From Couchioplanes caeruleus (GTDB lineage Bacteria; Actinomycetota; Actinomycetes; Mycobacteriales; Micromonosporaceae): a DNA stretch of 64,000 nt. This document shows positions 1 to 7,167 of this stretch, piece after piece. The position numbers were made by a program, and so were the translations under genes. The notes under the pieces are model-generated. The model saw nothing but the letters and a program-made list of their open reading frames with translations. It made no database searches and had not been told where the DNA came from. How positions within the stretch are numbered: the stretch's first letter is position 1; each line of letters opens with the position of its first letter. The stretch covers positions 2,976,001 to 3,040,000 of the forward strand of contig NZ_RJKL01000001.1 of the NCBI RefSeq assembly GCF_003751945.1. The letters run 5' to 3'.

Positions 1-346
1 GACCCTGCCGACCACCCACCGTCGGCATTCCGTTCGCCAGCTTTGTTGCGTTGTGAACGCCGTCCTCTTCCACGGTGTCGAAATGATCGGCGGTGACGCG
101 CAGCCCGTCGGCGTTGATGTCCAGCGCCACCACGACGCCGTCGACGGAGCCGGAAAGGTACGCGATCACCGCCCGAAAGTTGGGCGTGAACCTCTCACCC
201 AGATCATCGTTGCCGTACGCGTCGCCGTACGTTTTCTCGAAGTCGGCGACCCGCTGCTTGAGCTGAGCGAACTCGTCGGCCGCGTCCTGGTACGGCCTCG
301 TCTGGTTCCTGAGCCCATCCGCGTCGACGTAGAAGTCTTCGGGCAT
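1..346 (-). CDS. WXG100/ESX-like small helical protein, C-terminus beyond the left edge
   Basis: The frame starts with ATG at 346 (MPEDFYVDADGLRNQ...) and stays open to base 1, giving about 115 visible residues. The N-terminal part is an acidic helix-forming segment followed by an LGERF turn, the style of WXG100/ESX-type secreted helical proteins of actinobacteria, but I see no clear WxG motif. It begins 10 bases after the stop of the YbaB-like gene, with GAGGGG as a likely ribosome site, so the two are probably one operon. This pairing (YbaB-like plus WXG100-like) is common in Micromonosporaceae as far as I know. Family assignment is an inference; the coding frame is clear. Confidence 0.6.
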   Translation of the reverse strand, partial: MPEDFYVDADGLRNQTRPYQDAADEFAQLKQRVADFEKTYGDAYGNDDLGERFTPNFRAVIAYLSGSVDGVVVALDINADGLRVTADHFDTVEEDGVHNATKLANGMPTVGGRQG

Positions 347-356
347 GCGGGACCCC

Positions 357-776
357 TCACCGTTCGAGCTGATCGCGGACGATGCCGGACATGCGTGGGC
401 CGGCGGACGGCGCGTGGTCCTCGAAGCCGAGCCGGCCCGCCAACAGTTGCCGGGCGTCGATGCCCTGCGGCAGGACGGGGGCCATCAGTGTCGCCGCTTC
501 CGCCACGGCCTTTTCCCGCGCGGCGACGATCGTCTGCAGGACGAGGTCGGACAGCTCTCGCGGCGGCAGGCGGCGATAGCCGGGTCCGGAGAACGAGATG
601 TCCACGACGGCTCCGGTGTGCGTCACGGTCGCCGTGACCTCGCGCCGTGGCGAGGTGGCCGTTCCCGTGATCGCCTGCACCCGTTGATGCAGGTCCGCGA
701 GGGTGTGCCGGCGCTGCTGGTAGTCGTCCAGCATCTGCTCGAGCTGCCGGTCGGTGTAGTCGGACAACGGGCTCAC
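357..776 (-). CDS. YbaB/EbfC family nucleoid-associated DNA-binding protein
   Basis: A protein of up to 139 residues with the YbaB pattern: an N-terminal helix (RQLEQMLDDYQQRRHTLADL), a beta sheet with VTATVTHTGAVVDISF, then a final helix rich in A and L. YbaB/EbfC proteins are small dimers that bind DNA and act as nucleoid factors. The longest frame starts with GTG at 776, but AGGAGG abuts that codon directly. A TTG at 767 lies eight bases after AGGAGG and gives LSDYTDRQLEQ..., so 357..767 (136 residues) is the more likely gene. It is upstream of, and probably cotranscribed with, the WXG100-like gene. The divergent neighbour encodes a secreted protein. Confidence 0.7.
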   Translation of the reverse strand: MSPLSDYTDRQLEQMLDDYQQRRHTLADLHQRVQAITGTATSPRREVTATVTHTGAVVDISFSGPGYRRLPPRELSDLVLQTIVAAREKAVAEAATLMAPVLPQGIDARQLLAGRLGFEDHAPSAGPRMSGIVRDQLER

Positions 777-981
777 CTCCTGGCAAGGTCCCGTCAGTGA
801 ACAGGCGGCCGCAGCAAACCTTCAAGGCCGAAGCCGCCGGAAGGGACGGGAGCACATTGATACATGCCCTTGCGTCCATCGGTACGGGGAGGAATTGGTG
901 GCCGCTTCGCCACCTGTTCCGCAGGCCCGGGTCCTGGTGTGGTGGTCGGAGTTCCTCCCCAGACAGAACGGATGCCCCACG

Positions 982-1440
982 ATGCGAAAGACCCTCCGCA
1001 CCCGGACCGCCGCCATGCTCGGCGCCGTCACGCTGGTCAGCAGCGGCCTGGTCGGGCTCTCGACCGCCCCTGCCCAGGCCATTCCCCGGACGAACAAGTG
1101 CGGCAGCGCATACGCGTTTCTGAAGTCATGGTCCATCGACTGGCGAACTCGCACCGGTGGGTACATCGACGTCTACTACAACCGGACCAACGGCTACAAC
1201 TGCGTCATGTCGCGGGTGAACGACAGCGTCATCACCGGGTGGTCCAACGACATCGCCGTCGGCGTCCGCAAGAGCGGCGGCACCTGGCAGAGCGACGGCC
1301 AGGAACCGGGCCAGCACTTCACCAAGTACGCCGGGCCGCTCTACGTCCACGCGCCGAACGCCTGCATCGACATCTGGGGCAGCTTCGACACGTCCGGCGG
1401 CGGCGGCTACAGCGGCTACGACCGCGTCCACTGCAGTTGA
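982..1440 (+). CDS. Secreted small protein resembling spore-associated protein A
   Basis: A 152-residue protein starting at ATG 982. Residues 1 to about 36 form a Sec signal peptide (RKTLRTRTAAMLGAVTL, cleavage after APAQA). The mature part of about 115 residues has four cysteines (KCGS, YNCV, ACID, HCS), likely two disulfides, and aromatic-rich strands including YNRTNGYNC and YAGPLYVHAPNACIDIWG. This layout is similar to the SapA-type spore-associated proteins of Streptomyces, which are small secreted proteins of unknown function. A longer frame from 895 exists but would place the signal peptide internally. The next secreted gene follows 11 bases after the stop, so they probably share a transcript. 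Confidence 0.6.
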   Translation: MRKTLRTRTAAMLGAVTLVSSGLVGLSTAPAQAIPRTNKCGSAYAFLKSWSIDWRTRTGGYIDVYYNRTNGYNCVMSRVNDSVITGWSNDIAVGVRKSGGTWQSDGQEPGQHFTKYAGPLYVHAPNACIDIWGSFDTSGGGGYSGYDRVHCS

Positions 1441-1451
1441 GGGAAGCCATC

Positions 1452-2324
1452 ATGAATGAGCGCGCACCCGGCACCGGCCGGTCGAGGCGATGGCTGCTGT
1501 CGCGCGGCGCCGCCGTCGGCGTCGTGGCGACCGTGGGCGGCATGCTGGTCACGGGCGAGGCCTCGGCACTTCCGGCGGTGGACATGGAGATGGTCCTCCT
1601 CGCCGCCCAGGTCGATCCGCCCAAGGACGGCACCGGCCCTACCGATGGCGCGGCCACCCACGTCCGGGAGGTGGAGCGGGCCTTGAACGTCAAGGGACTG
1701 CTCGCGGCGAGTGCGGTCGACGGGCACTACGGGACCTCCACCATCTCCGCGTACGCCGCCTGGCAGCGTTCCCTCGGCTTCTCGGGCATCGACGCCAACG
1801 GCCTCCCGGGCGCCACCTCGTTGGCCAAGCTCGGGGACGGCCGGTTCACGGTGACCCGGACGCTCGCCGCCGGCTCCTCCACCACGTACGGGGGAAAGAA
1901 GGTCAACGCCCGTACCCGCGACATGCTGGCCGCCGCCGACGCCCGGCTGACGTGGAACCTGGTACTCGACCAGGGCTCCTACAGCACGTCGGACCCGACC
2001 TCCGCCGGCACCCACGACGGCGGCGGCGCGGTCGACATCGCGGTGACGAACCTGACGACGACCCAACGCTGGGAGACGGTACGGGCGCTGCGAACGGTCG
2101 GCTTCGCCGCCTGGTGGCGCACCCCCTCCCAGGGATCCTGGCCGCACCACATCCACGCCGTCGCGGTCTCGGACCCCGACCTGTCTGCGCCGGCCGCCCG
2201 CCAGATCCACGACTACTACTTCGGTCGTAACGGGCTGGCCAACCACGCCGCTGACGACACCCCCTCGGCCTACCGCACGGCCTTCACCTGGTGGGAGAAG
2301 TACCGCCGCGCCACGTCCGCCTGA
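1452..2324 (+). CDS. Secreted peptidoglycan-binding M15-like D,D-carboxypeptidase
   Basis: A 290-residue exported protein. Residues 13-45 look like a Tat-type leader (SRRWLLSRG then a hydrophobic stretch, ending GEASA). Residues about 70-125 form a PG_binding_1-like repeat (VREVERALNVKGLLAAS...). The C-terminal half carries the zinc peptidase pattern of the M15/VanY group: THDGGGAVDIAV for H-x-G-x-A-x-D, and WPHHIHAV for the second metal site. The expected role is trimming D-Ala-D-Ala stem peptides in the cell wall, outside the membrane. The start ATG follows GAGGGA closely. It lies directly downstream of the SapA-like gene. Confidence 0.75.
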   Translation: MNERAPGTGRSRRWLLSRGAAVGVVATVGGMLVTGEASALPAVDMEMVLLAAQVDPPKDGTGPTDGAATHVREVERALNVKGLLAASAVDGHYGTSTISAYAAWQRSLGFSGIDANGLPGATSLAKLGDGRFTVTRTLAAGSSTTYGGKKVNARTRDMLAAADARLTWNLVLDQGSYSTSDPTSAGTHDGGGAVDIAVTNLTTTQRWETVRALRTVGFAAWWRTPSQGSWPHHIHAVAVSDPDLSAPAARQIHDYYFGRNGLANHAADDTPSAYRTAFTWWEKYRRATSA

Positions 2325-2488
2325 CCGGGCGCCTGACCGGACAACGCCTGACCGGGCGCCGCCGCTGGGCGGACAACGCCGGCTGGACGGAGGCGCGGCG
2401 GCCTTGATGGCACAGCGCTCGCCGGGGTGGAGACGACCCGGCCGGCGTGACGGCGCGACGTCCCGCGTTGCGGCCTCATTGTGGGTGC

Positions 2489-3724
2489 TCACTCGGGCGT
2501 GAGTGGGCACCCCGAGGCCGTCGCGGGCGGGAGGTAGAGGCCGAGGTCGGCCGCGCGCATGACGGCGGCCGCGGAGCTGCGGGCGCCGAGCTTCGTACGG
2601 GCCTGCTCGAGCGACGCGATGACCGACGAGAGCGGGATGTGCAGGACGGCCGCGATCTGTTCCGGGGTGCCGCCGGTGATCAGGTGCCCGAGGGTGGCCA
2701 TCTCCCGGTGGGACAGGTGATGCAGATCGCCGGCCGGGTGCAGCACGACGACGGCGGTGAGATGGTGCGGAAGCTGGTCGACGCAGGCGAGCATTGTCAC
2801 CTTGAGGTAGCCGGGTGGGTCCGGCGGACGGGTCGGCGTGAGAAACCCGGCGCGGCTGTCGCCGTCGCGGTAGCAGGAGGTGGCTTCCTCCAGGACGGGC
2901 GATCCGGGCGCGAGCAGGCGGTGCCCGGGCAGGCCGGGCAGGGCCTCGGTGTTGCCGCCGCGGGTGAGGATCACACCGGCCACGGCGTCGGTGACGAGCC
3001 CGGCCATGGCGGCGATGGTCCGCATCGGATCGACGGCGTGGGCGACCAGGCCGCCGACGCGGGCCAGCAGCCGGCACGTCGCGTCGCATATCGGCGTCGC
3101 CGCCTCGGTGCAAGCCCCGAACAACCCGAGATAGCGGCCGTCGGCGGTCCGCAGCGGTACGGCGATTCCCTCCCGGAACCCGGCGGGGCGCAGATACTCC
3201 GCCCACACCGGCAGTTCGGCGGGCGGGACGGGCAGCGAGCTCATCCGTACGGGCGCCGCATGCCGGTGCAGGCCGACGACCTCGACGTCGTGGATGAGGC
3301 CCCGCCCTTCAAGATAATCCTGGGTCCGCTGGTCATAGCCGTGGCTGATCAGCGTCGGCTGGATCCGGCGCTCGGGGTCCAGCAGGCTGATCCGGCCGGC
3401 GTCGAACCGGAAGCGGTGCCGCAGCGTGGTCAGGACGGCCTCCGCACGGGCGGTGATGGGCTCCGGCGCGGCAACGATCTCGGTGAGCTCGGCGACGACG
3501 CCGTACGGGGCCGTACGAGCGCGTCCAGAGTGGTGCACGGGCGCACGCGCGTTGCCGGAGTGGGGCGCGCGCACCGGCCGAGGACGACCGTTCCGGCTCA
3601 CCACGACGGCTCCGATGTGCCCCCTAGTCGAATGTGCAGAACACGACCCATGAGCCTTCCTCAGCTGGCCTGCCCCTGCCCGCTCACCACCTACCTTCAC
3701 TATAGATACATTTCGGTCAAGCAC
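2489..3724 (-). CDS. GAF-domain LuxR-type transcriptional regulator
   Basis: The frame allows up to 411 residues. The C-terminal about 65 residues form a LuxR/GerE helix-turn-helix (LSHREMATLGHLITGGTPEQIAAVLHIPLSSVIASLEQ), slightly divergent because the usual ERE reads SHRE. The middle looks like a GAF-type sensor (HRFRFDAGRISLLDPE, GIAVPLRTADGRYLGLFGAC). The first 60 or so residues are Arg/Gly/His-rich and look non-coding; a GTG at 3538 would give a better 349-residue protein, so the start is unsure. It stands alone, convergent with the M15-like gene. Ligand and targets are unknown. Confidence 0.65.
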   Translation of the reverse strand: MLDRNVSIVKVGGERAGAGQLRKAHGSCSAHSTRGHIGAVVVSRNGRPRPVRAPHSGNARAPVHHSGRARTAPYGVVAELTEIVAAPEPITARAEAVLTTLRHRFRFDAGRISLLDPERRIQPTLISHGYDQRTQDYLEGRGLIHDVEVVGLHRHAAPVRMSSLPVPPAELPVWAEYLRPAGFREGIAVPLRTADGRYLGLFGACTEAATPICDATCRLLARVGGLVAHAVDPMRTIAAMAGLVTDAVAGVILTRGGNTEALPGLPGHRLLAPGSPVLEEATSCYRDGDSRAGFLTPTRPPDPPGYLKVTMLACVDQLPHHLTAVVVLHPAGDLHHLSHREMATLGHLITGGTPEQIAAVLHIPLSSVIASLEQARTKLGARSSAAAVMRAADLGLYLPPATASGCPLTPE

Positions 3725-4194
3725 GGCAAGGATTCATCGACGTACGGCAACGTCGAGGAAACAGCGCCGATCGGCTCATCCGGCCGATGACGGTTCGGGT
3801 GCGCGTTCCGGCCGGTCGAACGCCGGCTCGGCCGTGCCGATCTGGCTGGCGCCGGGCTTCGACCACTGGCCGCCGGACAGCGACCGGCCGTGGCGACAGT
3901 TTGGCCTTGCACGTTCGGCCGTTGAACGCCGGATTCCGATGCCCGTTGGGGCAATGTCGAACGCCGATATGGACGATTGACAGATCATCGATTAAGGTAG
4001 GTCTCACGCCGTTGCGAGTTCTTCCCCCGTGGAATTCGCAACGGCGTTCTCTCGTTCCTGCCCCGGTCCGGAGCGCGGCGGCGTGCGGGATGCAGCACCC
4101 TCGCAGGACCCGGCCAACAGCCGAGGGCCGGGATCGCGGTCTGCCGACGCTGGGCCATGAGTTCGGCCGGCCCCACAGTGGCATGCGGGCGAGC
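3725..4194. other. Gene-poor stretch with promoter-like box and 12-bp hairpin
   Basis: No convincing gene. It holds TTGACA at 3977-3982 and, just downstream, a perfect 12-bp inverted repeat ACGCCGTTGCGA at 4006-4017 with its complement at 4036-4047, separated by an 18-base pyrimidine-rich loop. No T-run follows, so it is not a typical terminator; it could be a structured small transcript or an operator. The region left of the regulator start is AT-richer than the surroundings and may hold that gene's promoter. Confidence 0.4.
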
Positions 4195-4422
4195 TCAGGC
4201 GACGCCGTGTTCCGCGCTTGCGGCGGGCCCTGTCACCTCTTGCAGGTCGGCCATGTCGATGCCGGCCTCGGTGAGGACGCGCTGGACGGCCGCGATGCTG
4301 AGCCAGTCGAGCTCGTTGTCGCCGTGCACGATCCGGTACCACCGGGTCCGACCCCGCCGGACGACCTCGACACGCCAGGCTGCGTCGGGGGTCTCCATGA
4401 CGAACTCGATCACCGGACTCAC
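4195..4422 (-). CDS. Small conserved-looking hypothetical protein
   Basis: A 75-residue protein starting at GTG 4422 (SPVIEFVMETPDAAWRVEVV...). It has strong codon-position GC bias and a sensible amphipathic composition with Trp and Tyr residues (RTRWYRIVHGDNELDWLS) followed by a helix (IAAVQRVLTEAGIDMADLQEV), so I take it as real. I do not recognise a family. An 8-bp inverted repeat (CGAACTAC / GTAGTTCG, 4469-4490) lies about 50 bases upstream and may be its operator. It is isolated in a degraded region near an integrase remnant. Confidence 0.55.
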   Translation of the reverse strand: MSPVIEFVMETPDAAWRVEVVRRGRTRWYRIVHGDNELDWLSIAAVQRVLTEAGIDMADLQEVTGPAASAEHGVA

Positions 4423-4878
4423 CCTGGCGACGGTACGCGCAGGTCAGAGGGGTTGACGAGTCGTAGATCGAACTACCGCGCTGTAGTTCGGCCACGGCGG
4501 CGGCGCCACGCGAGTAGTGATCGACCGCCCTCGCGCGGGCCACCTCTGCGGCCCGCCGACGATCGAGCACTGCGGCCCCAGAAACGGACAACTCTGGTCG
4601 AGGCGGTCGACGAGGCCCCGTCCTGGTAGCCAGCTTCGGTTGCAGCGCGGCAACGAGCGCCAAACGCGAAGACGATCAGCCGCAAGGGCAACGTCATCGA
4701 TGTGCGGTACTCCGGTTGCTCCGCGCGATGCGGGCGCTCGGCGAACGTGGCTTCGCCCTGCTGCTGGGCCGCCGGCGCGTCCTGCAGCACATCACCGCAG
4801 TCCCAGCCGCATCGGCGATATCGTGAAAGCCACCCTTGTGCTCACCCAATTCGAGCGCGGACATCTACCTCGGTAAGA
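4423..4878. other. Gene-poor, eroded stretch with palindrome and repeat copy A
   Basis: Frames here have irregular composition and no recognisable protein. It contains the CGAACTAC/GTAGTTCG palindrome at 4469-4490. Its end (about 4833-4880) carries copy A of an imperfect direct repeat (CTCACCCAATTCGAG core) that recurs at about 5430-5482 on the other side of ridA. The plus-strand reading of copy A ends in VLTQFERGHLPR and a stop, which looks like the decayed end of a protein I cannot identify. Confidence 0.35.
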
Positions 4879-5482
4879 TCACTTCGTTACGGCAACGGCG
4901 TCGACCTCGACAAGCTGGCCCCGGTAGCCGAGCACCGTGACGCCGAGCAAGGTGCTCGGCGCGTCGTGGTCGCCGAACCGGGCGCGCACTACGTTCCAGG
5001 CTGTTACGAGGTCCGCCTGGTCGGTGCTCGCAACGTAGACGGCCGTCCGCACGACGTCTGTCAGCACAGCCCCTGCCGCCTGCAGCGCCACCTCAAGATT
5101 GTCCATGACCTGCCGGGCCTGCCCGGCGACGTCACCGAGCGCTACAACCCGGTCGTGCTCGTCGATCGGGCACGCGCCGGCGGTGTGCACAAGCCGGGCA
5201 CCGGCGGGGACTACCGAGGCGTAGGCATACGGGACAGCATCGGTCAGGCGGCTGGCGCGGATCAATTCCACAGACATGAGGCCGACGCTGCCACATCCGC
5301 CGCCCGCTGAACCACCGAATTCACGCCAGCACCAGCGGATGCGCACGCTGCAGATCGACCGGCCCACCTCTCCGTCGCTAGCCGCGCTCTACGCTGACGA
5401 TCAGGCCGTCGACCCGATCGCGAAGCCGCCCTGGTACTCACCCACTTCGAGCACCGGCACCTACCTTGTTGAGATCACCTAA
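4833..5482. repeat. Pair of imperfect direct repeats flanking ridA
   Basis: Copy A (about 4833-4893) and copy B (about 5430-5490) share roughly 80 percent of positions by eye over about 60 bases, including CTCACCCA, TTCGAG, CTACCT and GAGATCAC/AAGATCAC. Copy A overlaps the stop of ridA, copy B lies upstream of its start. The span given is the repeat-flanked unit. They may be decayed ends of a duplicated gene or remnants of an insertion. Confidence 0.4.
4879..5277 (-). CDS. RidA/YjgF family enamine/imine deaminase-like protein
   Basis: A 132-residue protein from ATG 5277 (MSVELIRASRLTDAVPYAYASVV). It has the RidA landmarks: VVPAGARLVHTAGACPID near residue 30-45, QARQVMDNLEVALQAAGAVLTDVVRT in the middle, and VTVLGYRGQLVEVDAVA at the end. 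RidA proteins hydrolyse reactive enamines and imines made by PLP enzymes; some relatives have other roles. The usual catalytic Arg region is present as VVRTAVYV, while the GQ(I/T)P segment reads GACPID, so it may be an Rid subfamily member. The gene sits alone between two imperfect direct repeats, in a region with an integrase remnant. Confidence 0.7.
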   Translation of the reverse strand: MSVELIRASRLTDAVPYAYASVVPAGARLVHTAGACPIDEHDRVVALGDVAGQARQVMDNLEVALQAAGAVLTDVVRTAVYVASTDQADLVTAWNVVRARFGDHDAPSTLLGVTVLGYRGQLVEVDAVAVTK

Positions 5483-5566
5483 CTACCGGCGGTCAAATTT
5501 CAGCGAGAGGATTTTCGGCCTGCCGCCGACGGCTGGTACCCGCAACGCTCTACCACGCGGCCGCGG

Positions 5567-6109
5567 ATGCCCGTCCTGGTCGACCACCGGCACCCATGGC
5601 CCGGCAAGCCTCTGCCGCCATGGCCGGCAGCGGAAGCGGGCCAGCCGTACACCCCGCCGCAGGGCCGGGGTCGTCCCCGTGTCACCGACGAGTCGCGCCT
5701 AGCGTCGTGGTTGCCCGTGCTGCCTGGCCTGACCCCGCACGGCCAGCGGCACGGGTATCAGACCTGGATGGATGAGGACGGCATCCCGTACGTCGCGCAG
5801 TCACAGCAGATGGGCCACGAGGTGCCGGGCACGCGCGGGATCTACAGCCACGTCACCGACCGGATGCTCAACGAGATCCGCGAGGCACTGCAAGAGCGTT
5901 GGATGGCGGCGCTGCGGGCTCGCGCGGCTTTGTCGCCGACCTCGGCAGTCCCGGTCCTGCACGCGGCCCTGATGGCGCTCTTCGACCCACCCCGCCCGCT
6001 CCCACTGGGAGCCGCCGCTCCAATCTGCTCCCAAAATCGGACACCTGAACGGCAGAGCGCCGGACCGCTTCCGCGATCCGGCGCTCTGACTGCTCTTTCC
6101 TTGGGGTGA
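5567..6109 (+). pseudogene. Decayed tyrosine integrase, C-terminal part only
   Basis: The frame encodes the C-terminal catalytic half of an actinobacterial phage/ICE-type tyrosine recombinase. Landmarks are PLPPWPAAEAGQPYTPP, LTPHGQRHGYQTWMDEDGIP (H-x-x-R box written as HGQRH), MGHEVPGTRGIYSHV with the nucleophile Tyr, and ALQERW. The SAM-like DNA-binding domain and the first catalytic Arg are absent, and a normal enzyme has about 400-450 residues, so the gene is truncated at its 5' end. Similarity fades after about base 6045 (CSQNRTPE). The fragment ends against the 3' end of tRNA-His, the usual place for such an integrase, so it marks a lost integrative element. Confidence 0.7.
6054..6087 (-). 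terminator. Hairpin downstream of tRNA-His
   Basis: A perfect 11-bp stem, AGAGCGCCGGA at 6054-6064 and TCCGGCGCTCT at 6077-6087, with a 12-base loop. It lies 18 bases beyond the tRNA 3' end. There is no T-run on the minus strand; on the plus strand TGCTCTTTCC follows, so it could serve either direction. Confidence 0.45.
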
Positions 6110-6177
6110 TCGACGGGACTCGAACCCGCGACCCCCGGGACCACAACCCGGTGCTCTACCAGCTGAGCTACGACCAC
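6105..6177 (-). tRNA. tRNA-His (GTG anticodon)
   Basis: The minus strand folds as a cloverleaf: acceptor GTGGTCG with CGATCAC, D arm GCTCAGCTGGTAGAGC, anticodon arm CCGGG-TTGTGGT-CCCGG with anticodon GTG, T arm GCGGGTTCGAGTCCCGT. Base 6178 supplies the extra G(-1) opposite C73, a hallmark of tRNA-His. CCA is not encoded. The gene is the probable old attachment site of the integrase remnant to its left. Confidence 0.93.
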
Positions 6178-6284
6178 CATGTTCCGCCTGTGGAGGATGA
6201 CCTCCGCAGCGGGCGCCGGACAAGCATAGCCGGACTCCCCACCCCGCCGTCGACCGGGTTACCGTCCGGCGCGGCGCGGCGGGC

Positions 6285-6875
6285 CTACAGCTCGGAGGCG
6301 ATCGCCCGGGCCTGGTCGACGTCCGGACCCGGCAGCGGCACGAACATCGTGCGCCGGTAGTACTCCAGCTCGCGGATGCTCTCCCGGATGTCGGCGAGCG
6401 CGCGGTGCGCCAGGCCCTTCTGGGGCTGCCCGAAGTACACCCGCGGATACCAGCGGCGGGCCAGCTCCTTGAGCGACGAGACGTCGATCATGCGGTAGTG
6501 CAGGAAGTCGTCCAGCGTCGGCATGTCGCGGGCCAGGAAACCCCGGTCGGTCGCGATCGAGTTTCCGCAGAGCGGGGCGGTGCGCGGGCTGGTCACGAAC
6601 TGCTTCACGTACGACAGGACGACCTCCTCGGCCTCCGCCATCGTGACCGTGGACCGACGCACCTCGTCGGTGAGGCCCGACTTGGCATGCATCTCCCGCA
6701 CGACCTCGGGCATCGCGTCCAGCGCGGCGTCGTCGGCGTGGATGACGAGGTCGACACCTTCGCCCAGGATATTGAGATCGGGATCGGTGACGAGCGCGGC
6801 CACCTCGATCAGAGCATCTTTGCCCAGGTCGAGCCCGGTCATCTCACAGTCGATCCATACCAGAAGATCCGCCAC
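6285..6875 (-). CDS. orn: Oligoribonuclease
   Basis: A 196-residue DEDDh 3'-5' exoribonuclease that degrades 2-5 nt RNAs and pGpG in the cytoplasm. Motifs are visible: Exo[13 protein letters not shown] (D, E), Exo[13 protein letters not shown] (D), Exo[14 protein letters not shown] (H, D). Length and ends match the family ([14 protein letters not shown] to the C-terminal helix). Because Orn clears pGpG, it may work with the GGDEF-EAL protein encoded at 51.9-53.7 kb. It is a single gene between tRNA-His and the 6C RNA. Confidence 0.95.
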   Translation of the reverse strand: MADLLVWIDCEMTGLDLGKDALIEVAALVTDPDLNILGEGVDLVIHADDAALDAMPEVVREMHAKSGLTDEVRRSTVTMAEAEEVVLSYVKQFVTSPRTAPLCGNSIATDRGFLARDMPTLDDFLHYRMIDVSSLKELARRWYPRVYFGQPQKGLAHRALADIRESIRELEYYRRTMFVPLPGPDVDQARAIASEL

Positions 6876-7032
6876 AGGATCAGCCTACGCGCACGAACTG
6901 GTGACGTGCGGGACGCCCGGTCGTACCCACCTGTTCGATACTCAACGCGCCCAGGCGTCCGGATTCACCCTAGATTGCCCGTCTTGACACCAGGACTACC
7001 CAGTTCGCCCCGGTAGGGGCTAAACTGGGCTT

Positions 7033-7110
7033 AACGGACGAAGCCCCCCTTCGGTTACTCCGTTTCCCCCGGTAAAGGGCCCTCCGCGTCGGCAGCGCGG
7101 AGGGCCCTTT
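7033..7110 (+). ncRNA. 6C-type small RNA
   Basis: The segment shows the layout of the actinobacterial 6C RNA: hairpin 1 CGAA-GCCCCCC-TTCG (7039-7053) with six cytosines in the loop, hairpin 2 TTAC...CGGTAA (7055-7075) with a run of five cytosines, then a strong intrinsic terminator (7075-7110). TAAACT at 7021-7026 fits a -10 box and predicts a start near 7033. 6C RNAs are abundant, growth-phase linked regulators that pair C-rich loops with G-rich mRNA sites. The 5' end is a prediction. Confidence 0.75.
7075..7110 (+). terminator. Intrinsic terminator of the 6C RNA
   Basis: Perfect 14-bp stem: AAGGGCCCTCCGCG at 7075-7088 and CGCGGAGGGCCCTT at 7096-7109, 7-base loop, then TTTCGG. Its symmetry means it can also work from the minus strand. 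Confidence 0.85.
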
Positions 7111-7136
7111 CGGTACCGCCCTCCTGCGGAACGAGA

Positions 7137-7163
7137 AAGCCCCGGGCTGCGCGCCCGAGGCTT
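7137..7163 (-). terminator. Terminator of the long repeat-rich membrane protein gene
   Basis: Stem AGCCCCGGGC (7138-7147) with GCCCGAGGCT (7153-7162), one mismatch, followed on the minus strand by TTTCTCGTT. It starts five bases after the stop codon of the gene at 7168. Confidence 0.75.
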
Positions 7164-7167
7164 CCGA

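Noticed and set aside
1416..3206. 596-codon minus-strand open frame
   Set aside because: Arg/Gly/Pro-rich shadow of the M15-like and LuxR-type genes; no domain and unnatural composition.
3787..4629. 280-codon plus-strand frame
   Set aside because: No domain, irregular composition, and it runs antisense through the better 75-residue gene.
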